A stretch of DNA of 64,000 bases, from contig NZ_JAHKQD010000055.1 in the NCBI RefSeq assembly GCF_018860915.1, positions 124,001 to 188,000 on the forward strand, written 5' to 3'. The DNA comes from Colwellia sp. C2M11 (lineage in GTDB: Bacteria > Pseudomonadota > Gammaproteobacteria > Enterobacterales > Alteromonadaceae). Below are positions 22,101 to 30,551 of the stretch, one piece after another. A program made the translations under genes and the position numbers. The notes beneath the pieces were generated by a model that saw nothing but the letters and a program-made list of their open reading frames with translations, did no database searches and had not been told where the DNA came from. Within the stretch, counting starts at the first letter, position 1. Each line of letters opens with the position of its first letter.

Positions 22101-23743
22101 ATATATCGGATGCTGTTGTCATTTATGATCGTCAATTTACAATTGTTGATATCAATAAAGCTTTTCAGCGAATAACAGGACAAGAAAGAGAGGATATGAT
22201 TGGTCAACCGATCACATTCAAACAGTACCCTCAAAGCTTTACCCAAAAGCTTAAACAACACTTAGTCACCAAAGGCAGTTGGCATGGCGAAGTTGAAAGT
22301 TTACGAGCTGACGGCAGTAAGTTTTTTGCTGATTTAAACTTAGATATTATTAATGATGAAAATGATCAAATATCTCATTTTGTGGGTGTTTTTTCTGACA
22401 TAACCAAACGTAAACAAATAGAATCTGAATTAAGAAAGCTAGCTAGTTCAGATATTTTAACAGGTTTGCCCAATCGCTCATATTTTCAAGCTCACCAAGC
22501 AAGGTTAGTCAAAAGTAATATTAATCATGCCTTATTCGTATTTGATTTAGATAACTTTAAAAAAATTAACGACTCTATGGGACATCAAATAGGTGATGCT
22601 ATTTTATGCCAAGTTGCTAAAAGAATGTTAACTCTTGGACGTGAACAAGATACCGTTTATCGATTAGGGGGCGATGAGTTTAGTATTATTCTTGAAGGTA
22701 CTAATGATATACATACTATTACTTCATTAGCCAAAGATATCTTACGCACTGTTGCCATCCCTTTTAAAATAAACAACCAAGAAATAGTTTTGTACAGTAG
22801 TATTGGTGTTGTCTTATTTCCTGAAGATGGTAATACTGGGCACGAGCTACTTAAAAATGCCGATACAGCAATGTATCATGCAAAAGGCAGTGGCGGTAAT
22901 AAATATCAATTTTTTAGTGCCTCCATGAACAAACAAGCAGTGAAACGATTACAAATTGAAAGTTTAATTCGACATGGCTTAAAAGACGATTCATTTTCTG
23001 TTTACTATCAACCTAAAATTGAAATTGCGAGTGGCAAAATTTCTGGAATGGAGGCTTTAGTTCGCTTTGAAACCCCCAGTAAAGGTATTATTAGCCCGGT
23101 TGTATTTATTCCAGTTTCAGAAGAAACGGGACAAATTATTGATATTGGCGAAATAGTACTAAGAAAAGCCTGTTTCGCGACAAAAAAATGGGTTGATGCT
23201 GGCTTATTTACTGGTCGAGTTGCTGTTAACTTATCTGCTGTACAATTCACCCAATCGAACTTAGTTGCACAAATAGCAACTATTTTAAAAGAAAGCGAGC
23301 TACCGCCTCAGCATTTAGAGTTAGAAATAACCGAAGGCACAGTAATGGACTCTCCGCAAAGCGCCATTAAGACCATGCTACAAATAAGAGCTATGGGCAT
23401 TCATTTATCGCTAGATGATTTTGGTACCGGTTACTCATCTTTAGCATATTTAAAAAAATTCCCACTTAACACCTTAAAAATAGATAAAGCTTTTGTCGAT
23501 GATATTGAAGAGTCTGAGCAAGGTAGAAATATGGTTGCGACCATTATCACTATCGCTCATAACTTGGGTATGGATGTTGTGGCTGAAGGTGTTGAAACCA
23601 ATCAACAACTAAAATTTCTATCAGGCCTACACTGCGAACAATTACAAGGCTATTTATACAGTAAACCATTAGCCACCGATCACTTCCAAAAATATTTAAT
23701 TGCTCATCAAATAACAAGTAAATCGACTTCCTTTAGCCAATAA
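19118..23743 (+). CDS. Propeller-type sensor with PAS, GGDEF and EAL domains
   Basis: About 1541 aa. A signal peptide (MVIIKKFISSLLLAILS... ending TANA) leads into a periplasmic two-component-regulator propeller (about residues 35-680, repeats such as GFIWFATEDGLNRFDG and ENIWVATN) and a Y_Y_Y domain (YRLVELETEWIDA). One membrane helix near 825 precedes two PAS domains (about 860-1100), GGDEF (LGGDEFSIIL, with an RxxD site REQD five residues before) and EAL (MEALVRFE, DDFGTGYSSLAYL, VAEGVET). Both catalytic sites look intact, so it may make and break c-di-GMP in response to a periplasmic ligand. The frame is open upstream to GTG 19049, but ATG 19118 gives the better signal peptide. Confidence 0.9.
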   Translation: MVIIKKFISSLLLAILSINSYTANALPSSQSVAQSTLSNNFLKFNQLSTSDGLSNSNVFNITQDHQGFIWFATEDGLNRFDGNNIVVYRHNTKDKHSIADNIIRKIFIDSEKTLWVGTENGLSRYNYELDNFNNFVHEEQNNLSLKDNVIWDIYQNKRSSAQGGQSESLLWIATTQGLQTLSVKTPVKEIAFDPIYIRNYNELFKEIKTIFQDNAGTYWLGSYDKGIHLLSKNLNYIGSLNKQNKHNLSITATALFDMKTIDNQYWLATDNGLYIVDDRYQLISHLTTTKQDVNDQQVLLSNNVRAIAQYDESHIWLATHNGLNTINLLNRQIQSYQSSPKSTSISDNWLMDIYRDNNNNMWLASYGGGVNQYSALKDFIYHGLARDNGQGYRVESFAESSDGTIWLSTEKNGLFSLSKTKVLAKSKLNLNENIWQVFSANDDELFLRTESGKLYQYDINKNSVTEHKAWFNESNHPVENFVVKIKDSLWYLNSKNFLAEYHIAQKTFTVYPTLNKSQFINFQVNGDKLFLLSTKNQAFIFDTNEYSYQKTSKKLTDIINNSLINNIWMQNNNVLLGTESQGLTVFNEKKTYTFNENNGLQNNYIASLLVDSNDNIWVATNTSINAISLATEKVIKFDVDFDINTPEFQESAAFKSSNGDMFFGSPNGFYQFNPDELLKIEQNITAPIFTNLYVANKKVPIKVDEAELTNTHAPFTLKKQLNALSLLELAYKQSPISFEFVSPNAKLNNQIRYKYRLVELETEWIDASLNTGRYNNRATYTNLSPGNYIFEVQAFDVHSPQKTKISRLHVRILPPWWLSASMIAVYAFISFLFLTYIFQQYKNKKHYNSQIKESEERLKLSLWGSGDEMWDWNIITDKIYRSNIWGVLDFPQDGTRNKSAQKHHNGSKATNIHQHDIERVKKALADHVSEKTEHFEATYRVKDKYNQWIWILDRGKIVERDEKNNPSRMTGTLKDISKLKKTEESLKLFAKCIQNISDAVVIYDRQFTIVDINKAFQRITGQEREDMIGQPITFKQYPQSFTQKLKQHLVTKGSWHGEVESLRADGSKFFADLNLDIINDENDQISHFVGVFSDITKRKQIESELRKLASSDILTGLPNRSYFQAHQARLVKSNINHALFVFDLDNFKKINDSMGHQIGDAILCQVAKRMLTLGREQDTVYRLGGDEFSIILEGTNDIHTITSLAKDILRTVAIPFKINNQEIVLYSSIGVVLFPEDGNTGHELLKNADTAMYHAKGSGGNKYQFFSASMNKQAVKRLQIESLIRHGLKDDSFSVYYQPKIEIASGKISGMEALVRFETPSKGIISPVVFIPVSEETGQIIDIGEIVLRKACFATKKWVDAGLFTGRVAVNLSAVQFTQSNLVAQIATILKESELPPQHLELEITEGTVMDSPQSAIKTMLQIRAMGIHLSLDDFGTGYSSLAYLKKFPLNTLKIDKAFVDDIEESEQGRNMVATIITIAHNLGMDVVAEGVETNQQLKFLSGLHCEQLQGYLYSKPLATDHFQKYLIAHQITSKSTSFSQ

Positions 23744-24081
23744 AAAACATGTAATACTTAGGGGGGGGGGGTAAAACGATATCACTAATAGTTCAGTTGA
23801 CAGTAACGATGTTATTAGAAAAAATAAAGGGTTGTTTATGGCGGAAATAAGTCGCTGTATAAAATACTTTAGTGGTTTGAAACTTACGAAGGTAATTGTG
23901 AGTAGGATATAAATATAGAATCGAAAGAGTTTAGTGGGTAAGCGCTTAGCTAAAAAGGCAGTTCAAGAAATGGGTCAAAAATCAGTCTGAAAAGTTAATT
24001 AGTCCTACAACTACTACCATAGCAATTTAGACTAATTAACTTAAGCTAGGTTGAATTATCACATCTGTATATAAATACACA
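23744..24081. other. Non-coding stretch with poly-G tract and short decayed reading frames
   Basis: No gene. Contains an 11-G run and then only very short frames, for example VGKRLAKKAVQEMGQKSV ending at a TGA near 23990. The text may be a decayed gene, but no family could be recognised. Confidence 0.4.
23761..23771 (+). repeat. Eleven-base G homopolymer
   Basis: Eleven consecutive G 17 bases after the stop of the propeller-GGDEF-EAL gene, the longest G/C homopolymer I see in a strongly AT-rich window. It lies outside the reading frame, so slippage would not alter that protein. Confidence 0.95.
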
Positions 24082-24579
24082 CTAACGTTTAGGTGTCATA
24101 CCTTCAGGCATTAATACTGCAATCACTTGCCCTTTAACACAAACAATGTCATTAGCAGACAAAGATATATCCACAATAACTTTTCTTTCTTTTACTTCAC
24201 TAAAACGTCCAATTAACGTTAACTCAACCCCTTGAGGTGTTGGTGCTAAATAATTAATGTTGAGCGCACCTGTTACAAAACGCAATGCTGGGGTACTTCC
24301 CATGTCACGATTTTGAGCAAGATAAGCCATTGCTGAGGCACTGCCAGTGCCATGACAATCGATCAATGAGGCAAGCATGCCGCCATAGACAAAGCCAGGA
24401 ATCGCAGTGTATATATCTGCCGGCATATAATGAGCTACAGTCGTACTTGCTAATACATTATCTTTATCAATATTTTGCCAAAAACTTTTTAGTTGGTGAC
24501 CATAATTATTATTTTTACCACAACCATAACAATGACTTAGTTCTTCTGGGTAACAATCCTGAAAAGCTTTGATTTCCAT
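24082..24579 (-). CDS. PaaI-like hotdog thioesterase
   Basis: 165 aa hotdog-fold protein of the PaaI/YigI thioesterase type. The FVYGGMLASLIDCHGTGSA segment (helix with the GG turn and acidic residue) is the active-site region; LNINYLAPTPQGVELTLIG is the following strand pair. An N-terminal cysteine cluster (SHCYGCGKNN) is also seen in related thioesterases. It is the last gene of the minus-strand porin-Liv-ligase series, so it may release or edit acyl-CoA formed by the two ligases. Substrate unknown. Confidence 0.82.
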   Translation of the reverse strand: MEIKAFQDCYPEELSHCYGCGKNNNYGHQLKSFWQNIDKDNVLASTTVAHYMPADIYTAIPGFVYGGMLASLIDCHGTGSASAMAYLAQNRDMGSTPALRFVTGALNINYLAPTPQGVELTLIGRFSEVKERKVIVDISLSANDIVCVKGQVIAVLMPEGMTPKR

Positions 24580-24722
24580 ATTTATTCCTTAATAGTAGAT
24601 AAAATAGCGCTCAACTTTGTTTATTAAAAATATTAAACTTAACTTTAACTGAGCTTTCTTAGAGCTTACTTATAACTTAATTTTGCTTAATGCCTATTTT
24701 TATACAATTAACTTCCCTAAAC

Positions 24723-25979
24723 TCAATCAATAGTTCGCAAATCATCAATCACTTTGCCATCATCAGCAAGCGACCCAAGTGCAACAAACTCTATCGTACC
24801 GGTTAATTTAGTAACCTTTTTTAATGTGCTACTAATTCTATCAAGCATATTGGTAACATCTTCTTTTAAATACTTATTGTCTGTTACTTCACACTGTAGA
24901 TGCATTTTATCATTATAATTAGCTTGCGAGACTACTAGGCGCATTTTAGCAATGTAAGGATAAGCTTGTCTCACCTGCTCAATTTGACTTGCATGAACAA
25001 ACATACCTTTCACTTTAGTTGTTTGATCAGCACGTCCTAGCCAGCCTTTAATACGCATATTCGTCCGACCACAGTCACTTACACCTAACTTCACAGCAGA
25101 TAAATCTCCAGTAGCAAAGCGAATAAGTGGATAATCTACATTAAAACTAGTAACAACAACCTCACCCACTTCGCCTTCAGCCACAGGCTCTAAACTTCCT
25201 GGTCGCACTATTTCAACCAGCAAATCCTCTGCGATGATTAACCCTTCATCACTTTGTGATTCAAAGCCAATAAGACCAACATCAGCAGTCGCATAGGCTT
25301 GCAAAGTATCAATTCCTGCAGCAGCTAACTCGGCTCTTAAGGGTTTAGGTAAAGCTTCACCAGTAACCAACGCCTTAGTTATACTAGATACGTCTCGGTT
25401 TTCAGCTTTGGCTTTATCTAATAAAATTTTTAAAAATGATGGTGTACCGGCATAGCCTTGTGGTTTTAAGTGTTCAATAATATCGAGTTGTTGATCTGTT
25501 TGTCCTGGACCTGCAGGAATCACGATACAACCACAAGCTCTAGCGCCTGAGTCAAGTATAAAACCGCCCGGCGTTAAATGATAAGACAAACAATTCTGAA
25601 CAAGTTCACCTTGCCTAAATCCCGCGGCGTAAAAAGCTTGGCCCATACGCCACCAATCATCTTTCGTGTTTTCAGGATCATAAATAGGACCTGGTGATTG
25701 AAAGATTCGACCTAAATTAGCTTTTGCAGCGTTTAATCCACCTAAAGGAGATTGCTTAGCCTGCAAACGTATTAAATCTGACTTTCGGGTAATAGGAAGC
25801 TGAGCTAATAATTCACGGCTAGTGATTTTCTCTCCATCAATATGAGCTAGCGTTTCCTTGTAATGTTCACACTCCTGTTTAGCATAATTGATAAAATCTG
25901 CCAAACGTCTTAATAATGCTTGCTCTCGCAATGGTGAGCTCTCGCACTCACTCTCGTAAAAGTATTTATTCATGGTCAC
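24723..25979 (-). CDS. Phenylacetate-CoA-ligase-family (PaaK-like) AMP-forming enzyme
   Basis: 418 aa member of the PaaK branch of ANL adenylate-forming enzymes, which activate carboxylates as acyl-AMP then acyl-CoA. Visible elements include the P-loop-like region around IFQSPGPIYDPEN, YAGTPSFLKILLDKAK, LQAYATADVGLIGFES (equivalent of motif A5) and the IKGWLGRADQTTKVKGMFVH hinge. Other paa genes are absent, so phenylacetate should not be assumed. It lies after livF and may activate the acid imported by the Liv system. Confidence 0.85.
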   Translation of the reverse strand: MTMNKYFYESECESSPLREQALLRRLADFINYAKQECEHYKETLAHIDGEKITSRELLAQLPITRKSDLIRLQAKQSPLGGLNAAKANLGRIFQSPGPIYDPENTKDDWWRMGQAFYAAGFRQGELVQNCLSYHLTPGGFILDSGARACGCIVIPAGPGQTDQQLDIIEHLKPQGYAGTPSFLKILLDKAKAENRDVSSITKALVTGEALPKPLRAELAAAGIDTLQAYATADVGLIGFESQSDEGLIIAEDLLVEIVRPGSLEPVAEGEVGEVVVTSFNVDYPLIRFATGDLSAVKLGVSDCGRTNMRIKGWLGRADQTTKVKGMFVHASQIEQVRQAYPYIAKMRLVVSQANYNDKMHLQCEVTDNKYLKEDVTNMLDRISSTLKKVTKLTGTIEFVALGSLADDGKVIDDLRTID

Positions 25980-26109
25980 TCGATAATCTCTTATGATAAC
26001 GTTTATTATTATTTAAATTTGCAATGTACTTTTAAGTTCACCGTCAAGCCATTTAATGTTTACAAAATAATACGAAGCTCAACATGGCAATAAATCATTA
26101 AGTACAATC

Positions 26110-26931
26110 TTATAACCAACGTTTACGTCGTTTATAAGATTTTAAATTCTTAAAACTTTTGCGTTCTTCATTACCGCCACCTAAATAGAATTCTTTCACA
26201 TCCTCATTACTCATTAATTGTTCTTGCGTACCATCAAGCACTATTTTCCCTGATTCCATAATATAACCATAATCAGCAGCCTTTATTGCATAGTTAGCAT
26301 TTTGTTCGACCAATAACATGGTAATACCTTGATCTACATTTATTTTCTTAATAATTCCAAAAACTTCTTTTACTAACAATGGTGATAAGCCCATCGATGG
26401 CTCATCTAAACAGATCATTTTAGGACGTGCCATTAATGCTCTACCAATCGCCAACATTTGCTGTTCGCCACCCGACAAATACCCTGCTAAGCCGGTACGC
26501 TCCTTTAACCTTGGAAAATAATGAAAAACCATCTCTATATCTTGATTGATTTGAGAGTCGTTTCGGGTATAAGCACCTAATTTCAAATTTTCAATTGATG
26601 TCATATCTTCAATAATACGACGCCCTTCCATTACCTGAAAAAGTCCACTACGCACAACATCCTCTGCGTTCTTTTTGTCGATACGTTCGCCCATAAAAGT
26701 GATATCACCCTTAGTGACCTCACCATATTCTGTCTTTAAAAGTCCAGAAATCGCTTTTAATGTTGTCGATTTTCCTGCCCCGTTAGGTCCAAGTAAAGTA
26801 ACAACATCACCTTCTGGTACATCTAAAGATACTCCTCGAAGTACTTGGATAACCTCGTCATAAACAACTTCTATATTGTTAACTGATAACATAGGTGTGG
26901 CTGTTTGAATTTTTGCTGCTGCCTGAGACAT
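26110..26931 (-). CDS. livF: Branched-chain-amino-acid-type ABC transporter ATPase, LivF-like
   Basis: 273 aa nucleotide-binding subunit. Walker A GPNGAGKSTTLKA, Q-loop region LFQVMEGRRIIEDM, signature LSGGEQQMLAIGRALM and Walker B MICLDEPSMGLSP are all intact. LivF-type ATPases lack the long LivG insert, as here. The C terminus ends in an unusual basic extension (SFKNLKSYKRRKRWL), about 30 residues past the usual end. Works with LivG, LivH, LivM and LivK-like proteins of this cluster. The ligand is probably a carboxylic acid rather than an amino acid, judging from the ligase neighbours. Confidence 0.9.
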   Translation of the reverse strand: MSQAAAKIQTATPMLSVNNIEVVYDEVIQVLRGVSLDVPEGDVVTLLGPNGAGKSTTLKAISGLLKTEYGEVTKGDITFMGERIDKKNAEDVVRSGLFQVMEGRRIIEDMTSIENLKLGAYTRNDSQINQDIEMVFHYFPRLKERTGLAGYLSGGEQQMLAIGRALMARPKMICLDEPSMGLSPLLVKEVFGIIKKINVDQGITMLLVEQNANYAIKAADYGYIMESGKIVLDGTQEQLMSNEDVKEFYLGGGNEERKSFKNLKSYKRRKRWL

Positions 26932-27087
26932 ATTTATAGGCTCCGTTAAAATCTTTATATTTGTCTAATTTGAAATCAATACCCATTAGATATAATCACA
27001 AACTCGCTAACTAATTTTATTACGCTAAAAATCATCAAGTTATCGCCACAACCACAGCGCTAAATAACGCAATGAGTGGTTATGACT

Positions 27088-27111
27088 AGCACCAATGACA
27101 TCATTGGTGCT
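27088..27111 (-). terminator. Intercistronic stem-loop between livK-like and livF-like genes
   Basis: 11-bp inverted repeat AGCACCAATGA / TCATTGGTGCT separated by two bases (real loop about six). No T tract follows on the minus strand, so it may be a transcript-stabilising or attenuating hairpin that gives more binding protein than ATPase, rather than a full terminator. Confidence 0.45.
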
Positions 27112-27143
27112 GCAATCGCTTACTTGAAATTAATAAGTTAAAA

Positions 27144-28403
27144 TTAATAACCTAACCAATCATCGCGACGGTCTAAGGTAACTTGTGATACTTTTTCAAT
27201 TTTTATATCACCATCGTTATAGTTGCCTTTGTAAATGTTAACTTGGTTAACACCACGGTGATCTTCACTCGTCCAATTAGCAGCTAAACAAACACCTTCT
27301 AACCCCTTTGGCACCCAATCTTTATGAACATACATCCCTTTTTTGATATTTTCACCAGTAATACCACCATTGTCTTTAGCCCACTCCATTGCTTCTTTCA
27401 TAAAGTAAGTTGAACAAACACCACGAATATAGTGATGAACACGTTCTTCTTTACCTGATTCATCTGACATTTTAGAAATTTCACGTAGCAGCTTCATGCC
27501 AGGTACATCATCTCCCCAAAAAGGGGTCATCGTTGGGAATATATAGTCTTGAATTCCTTCGCCTGCAGCTGCAAAGACTTCTTTATCACCGCCCCAAATA
27601 TTTGACATAAATTGAATATCAACACCAACAGTACTACACGATTTAACTAACGATTGAACTGAACCACCTAAGTTACCGATATAACCATAATTTGAGCCTG
27701 AGCTTTTAATACTTAAACATTGGGCTTTAAAATCGCCAGGTTTCATAGAAATAACAACGGGTGGTAGCACATTAAAACCGAGTTCTTCAGCATACTCTGC
27801 ACAAGCAGCTTTTGGAGCATTTGGAAATGGATGGTTGGCGCCTATATGGGTAAATTTGGGTTTGCCGTCTTTACCTTGCTTTTTCCAATCATCAGCGGCC
27901 CACTGAACTAAACCACGACAAGCATCAGAGTAAGATGCTCCATAAAAAAAATTATATGGTGCTGGCTTTTTCGTATGTGGATTTTTAGCGGTTGGATCAG
28001 TCAAATGTCCGGAATAAGACGCAGAAAAAACAGGCGTTTTATCACGAGCAACAAAAGATATTAATGCTTCAGTATCTGCCGTTCCCCAACCTTGCATCGC
28101 CACCATATTTTTACGCGTTTTCCATTTTTTATAATTGGCAATCGCTTGTGGTACTTTATAAGCATAATCAATTGTTTCAGATTCAAGTCTAGTCCCACTA
28201 ATGCCACCATTAGCATTTATATAGGCGAGAGAGTCTCGTACACCATCAGCATAATTTTTACCAACAAATGCTGTTGGACCCGACATATCTGCCAAATGAC
28301 CAACAAAAACAGAATCTTGTGCCTGTGCTTGGCTAATAGCACTTAACAAAACAGTAGTCGCAATTGAACTTAGTAATAATTTTTTATTTATAGTTTTTCT
28401 CAT
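27144..28403 (-). CDS. livK: LivK-like periplasmic substrate-binding protein
   Basis: 419 aa with a clear signal peptide (MRKTINKKLLLSSIATTVLL, cleavage after AQA). Type I periplasmic-binding-protein fold of the Leu/Ile/Val and amide/urea group: VGHLADMSGPTAFVGKNYADG at the start, GTADTEALISFVARDKTPVF, and a long middle domain. It is larger than amino-acid LivK (~345 mature residues), in keeping with binding proteins for aromatic or fatty acids. Delivers ligand to LivH/LivM. Ligand not determinable from sequence. Confidence 0.88.
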   Translation of the reverse strand: MRKTINKKLLLSSIATTVLLSAISQAQAQDSVFVGHLADMSGPTAFVGKNYADGVRDSLAYINANGGISGTRLESETIDYAYKVPQAIANYKKWKTRKNMVAMQGWGTADTEALISFVARDKTPVFSASYSGHLTDPTAKNPHTKKPAPYNFFYGASYSDACRGLVQWAADDWKKQGKDGKPKFTHIGANHPFPNAPKAACAEYAEELGFNVLPPVVISMKPGDFKAQCLSIKSSGSNYGYIGNLGGSVQSLVKSCSTVGVDIQFMSNIWGGDKEVFAAAGEGIQDYIFPTMTPFWGDDVPGMKLLREISKMSDESGKEERVHHYIRGVCSTYFMKEAMEWAKDNGGITGENIKKGMYVHKDWVPKGLEGVCLAANWTSEDHRGVNQVNIYKGNYNDGDIKIEKVSQVTLDRRDDWLGY

Positions 28404-28541
28404 GTGATGTTCCTTAACTTATTGTTATATATTAGATTGTTAAACTTTTTTACATTTTATTCAGAAGTTAAGCTAAAATTCTCCCCATAAACTTAACTTC
28501 ATCTTATTCTCCATGACTTACTAATAACTTAAACAAAGCAC

Positions 28542-29615
28542 TTAGTAAGCAAATGGATAGAATTTCCAATAGTTTTTAATTTGCGTCCAGCGATGTGATA
28601 GACCTTCTGGCTCAAAAATTAAAAATCCGATAATAACCAAACCAATTGCCATTTCTTTAATGTAAGCTAAACCATCGATAACCATTGGAATATTGCCCCA
28701 ATCAGTCATTTTCATAAAACCAACACCGCTTGATAATACTTCAGGTAAAAACACCATAAAGATAACGCCCATTAATGTGCCTTTAATAGACCCTAAGCCA
28801 CCAATAATAATCATGCCTAAGAATTGAATAGACATCATAATGGTAAAACCTTCTGCAGATACATAACCTAAGTAATGCGCGTATAATGCACCGCCAATAC
28901 CGGCATAGAATGAAGAAATACCAAAGGATAATAAACGGTATTTATTTAATTTAACGCCCATAATTTCAGCTGATAAATAATGGTCTCGTACCGCTATAAA
29001 AGCTCGCCCATCACGGCTGCGCATTAAATTACATCCCCAAATAAACATAAAAACTAAGGCAAACAGCGCGATATAATAAAAACTTTGGTCGGTATCAAAA
29101 ACAAAACCAAATAATTTTACTGGCTCTGCCATAGAGCCTGATGCACCACCCGAGAACCACTCAGCACGAGCAAAGAAATCCTCAATAATAAATTGCGATG
29201 CTAATGTTGCTATTGCTAGGTATAAGCCTTTAATTCTTGCCGCCGGTGCACCAAACATCATGCCAACCGCCATGGTTAAAAAACCAGCTAAAGGAATACA
29301 CAAAAACACAGGTATATTAAAACTTGTATTCAACCAAGCTGAGGCAAATGCGCCAAAGCCAAAGAAAGCCCCATGACCTAACGATATTTGTCCGGTGTAT
29401 CCCACTAAAATATTTAACCCCAGTGCTGCAATGCCTAAATAGGATATTTGAATCAATAAGGTAATAAAGTATCCGTCAAGTAATACCGGTGCAAAGCACA
29501 ACGCTATGATGGTAAATATAGTCACCCAACGGATGGTTTTCGTTTCAAAAATTGTATTGTCTTGTTTATAGCTGGTACGGAAATCTCCGCACGGACGCAT
29601 AGTTAAGCTCGACAT
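28542..29615 (-). CDS. livM: LivM-like ABC transporter permease
   Basis: 357 aa integral membrane protein with about nine hydrophobic segments. The LGLNILVGYTGQISLGHGAFFG block and the GGLGSIKGTLMGVIF loop that contacts the ATPase are typical of LivM. An N-terminal 25-residue cytoplasmic extension precedes the first helix. Pairs with LivH encoded just upstream (42-base gap). Confidence 0.92.
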   Translation of the reverse strand: MSSLTMRPCGDFRTSYKQDNTIFETKTIRWVTIFTIIALCFAPVLLDGYFITLLIQISYLGIAALGLNILVGYTGQISLGHGAFFGFGAFASAWLNTSFNIPVFLCIPLAGFLTMAVGMMFGAPAARIKGLYLAIATLASQFIIEDFFARAEWFSGGASGSMAEPVKLFGFVFDTDQSFYYIALFALVFMFIWGCNLMRSRDGRAFIAVRDHYLSAEIMGVKLNKYRLLSFGISSFYAGIGGALYAHYLGYVSAEGFTIMMSIQFLGMIIIGGLGSIKGTLMGVIFMVFLPEVLSSGVGFMKMTDWGNIPMVIDGLAYIKEMAIGLVIIGFLIFEPEGLSHRWTQIKNYWKFYPFAY

Positions 29616-29657
29616 AAGTTACTCCTAATAATTATTCTTTTTGTTAATTAAGTCGCG

Positions 29658-30551
29658 TTATATACGCTCAATGTCTTTAGTACCGAACAACCCATAAGGC
29701 TTGAACCAAAGAATGATTAACAAGACATAAAATGGTGCTATGTCATACATATTGCCAATGTTTAAATATTGGCTATCAAAAAACTCGGCAACATTCTCTA
29801 ACACACCGATAATTAAACCACCGACAATGGCACCGATAATGGAATCTAATCCGCCTAAAATAACCGCTGGAAAAACTTTAATTCCCATAATAGAAAGTGA
29901 ATCTGAAACCCCATTTACCATGCCAATCACAATACCTGCCGTTGCTGAAACAGTTGCGGCAATTCCCCAACTCATCGCAAAAACGTGTTTAACAGATATA
30001 CCTAAGCTTTGTGATACTTGTTGGTCAAAAGCAGTAGCGCGCATTGCTAGACCGTGTTTAGAATGTTTAAAGAATAAGTAGAAAGCTATCATGATAACTA
30101 AGGCAATAATGGTACTCATTAAGTACGCCATCTCAATATTTAATCCCATAATATTAATTGTTTGAGTATCAAATACTTGAGGGTAACTTTGTGGTGACAC
30201 ACCAAATATCCACTTCATTAGTGCTTGGAAAAATATTGATAAGCCAATCGTTACCATAATCACAGAGATAATAGGCTCGCCTATCATAGGTCTTAGCACT
30301 ATCATTTGTAGTAACACCCCAAAAGCAGCCATAAAGCAAAGCGATAGTAAGAAACCAGCAAAAAATGGTAGCTCTAAGTAAATAAGTGATGCCCAACAAA
30401 CCCAGGCACCAATCAACAGAAATTCACCTTGGGCAAAGTTTACAATTTGGGTTGATTTGTAAACCAAAACGAAACACATCCCAATGACGCCATATAACAA
30501 ACCAACTATCAGTCCGTTTACTACTAATTGAATTAAGAGTTCAAAATTCAT
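29658..30551 (-). CDS. livH: LivH-like ABC transporter permease
   Basis: 297 aa, about eight membrane segments. The VLVYKSTQIVNFAQGEFLLIGA block and AVILGGLDSIIGAIVGGLIIG loop identify LivH. The start codon overlaps the end of the upstream acyl-CoA-ligase gene (30548-30551), evidence that transport and activation genes are co-translated. Confidence 0.92.
   Translation of the reverse strand: MNFELLIQLVVNGLIVGLLYGVIGMCFVLVYKSTQIVNFAQGEFLLIGAWVCWASLIYLELPFFAGFLLSLCFMAAFGVLLQMIVLRPMIGEPIISVIMVTIGLSIFFQALMKWIFGVSPQSYPQVFDTQTINIMGLNIEMAYLMSTIIALVIMIAFYLFFKHSKHGLAMRATAFDQQVSQSLGISVKHVFAMSWGIAATVSATAGIVIGMVNGVSDSLSIMGIKVFPAVILGGLDSIIGAIVGGLIIGVLENVAEFFDSQYLNIGNMYDIAPFYVLLIILWFKPYGLFGTKDIERI

Noticed and set aside
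24723..25979. Phenylacetate catabolism locus
   Set aside because: Only a PaaK-like ligase and a PaaI-like thioesterase are seen; paaABCDE, paaG, paaZ are absent.
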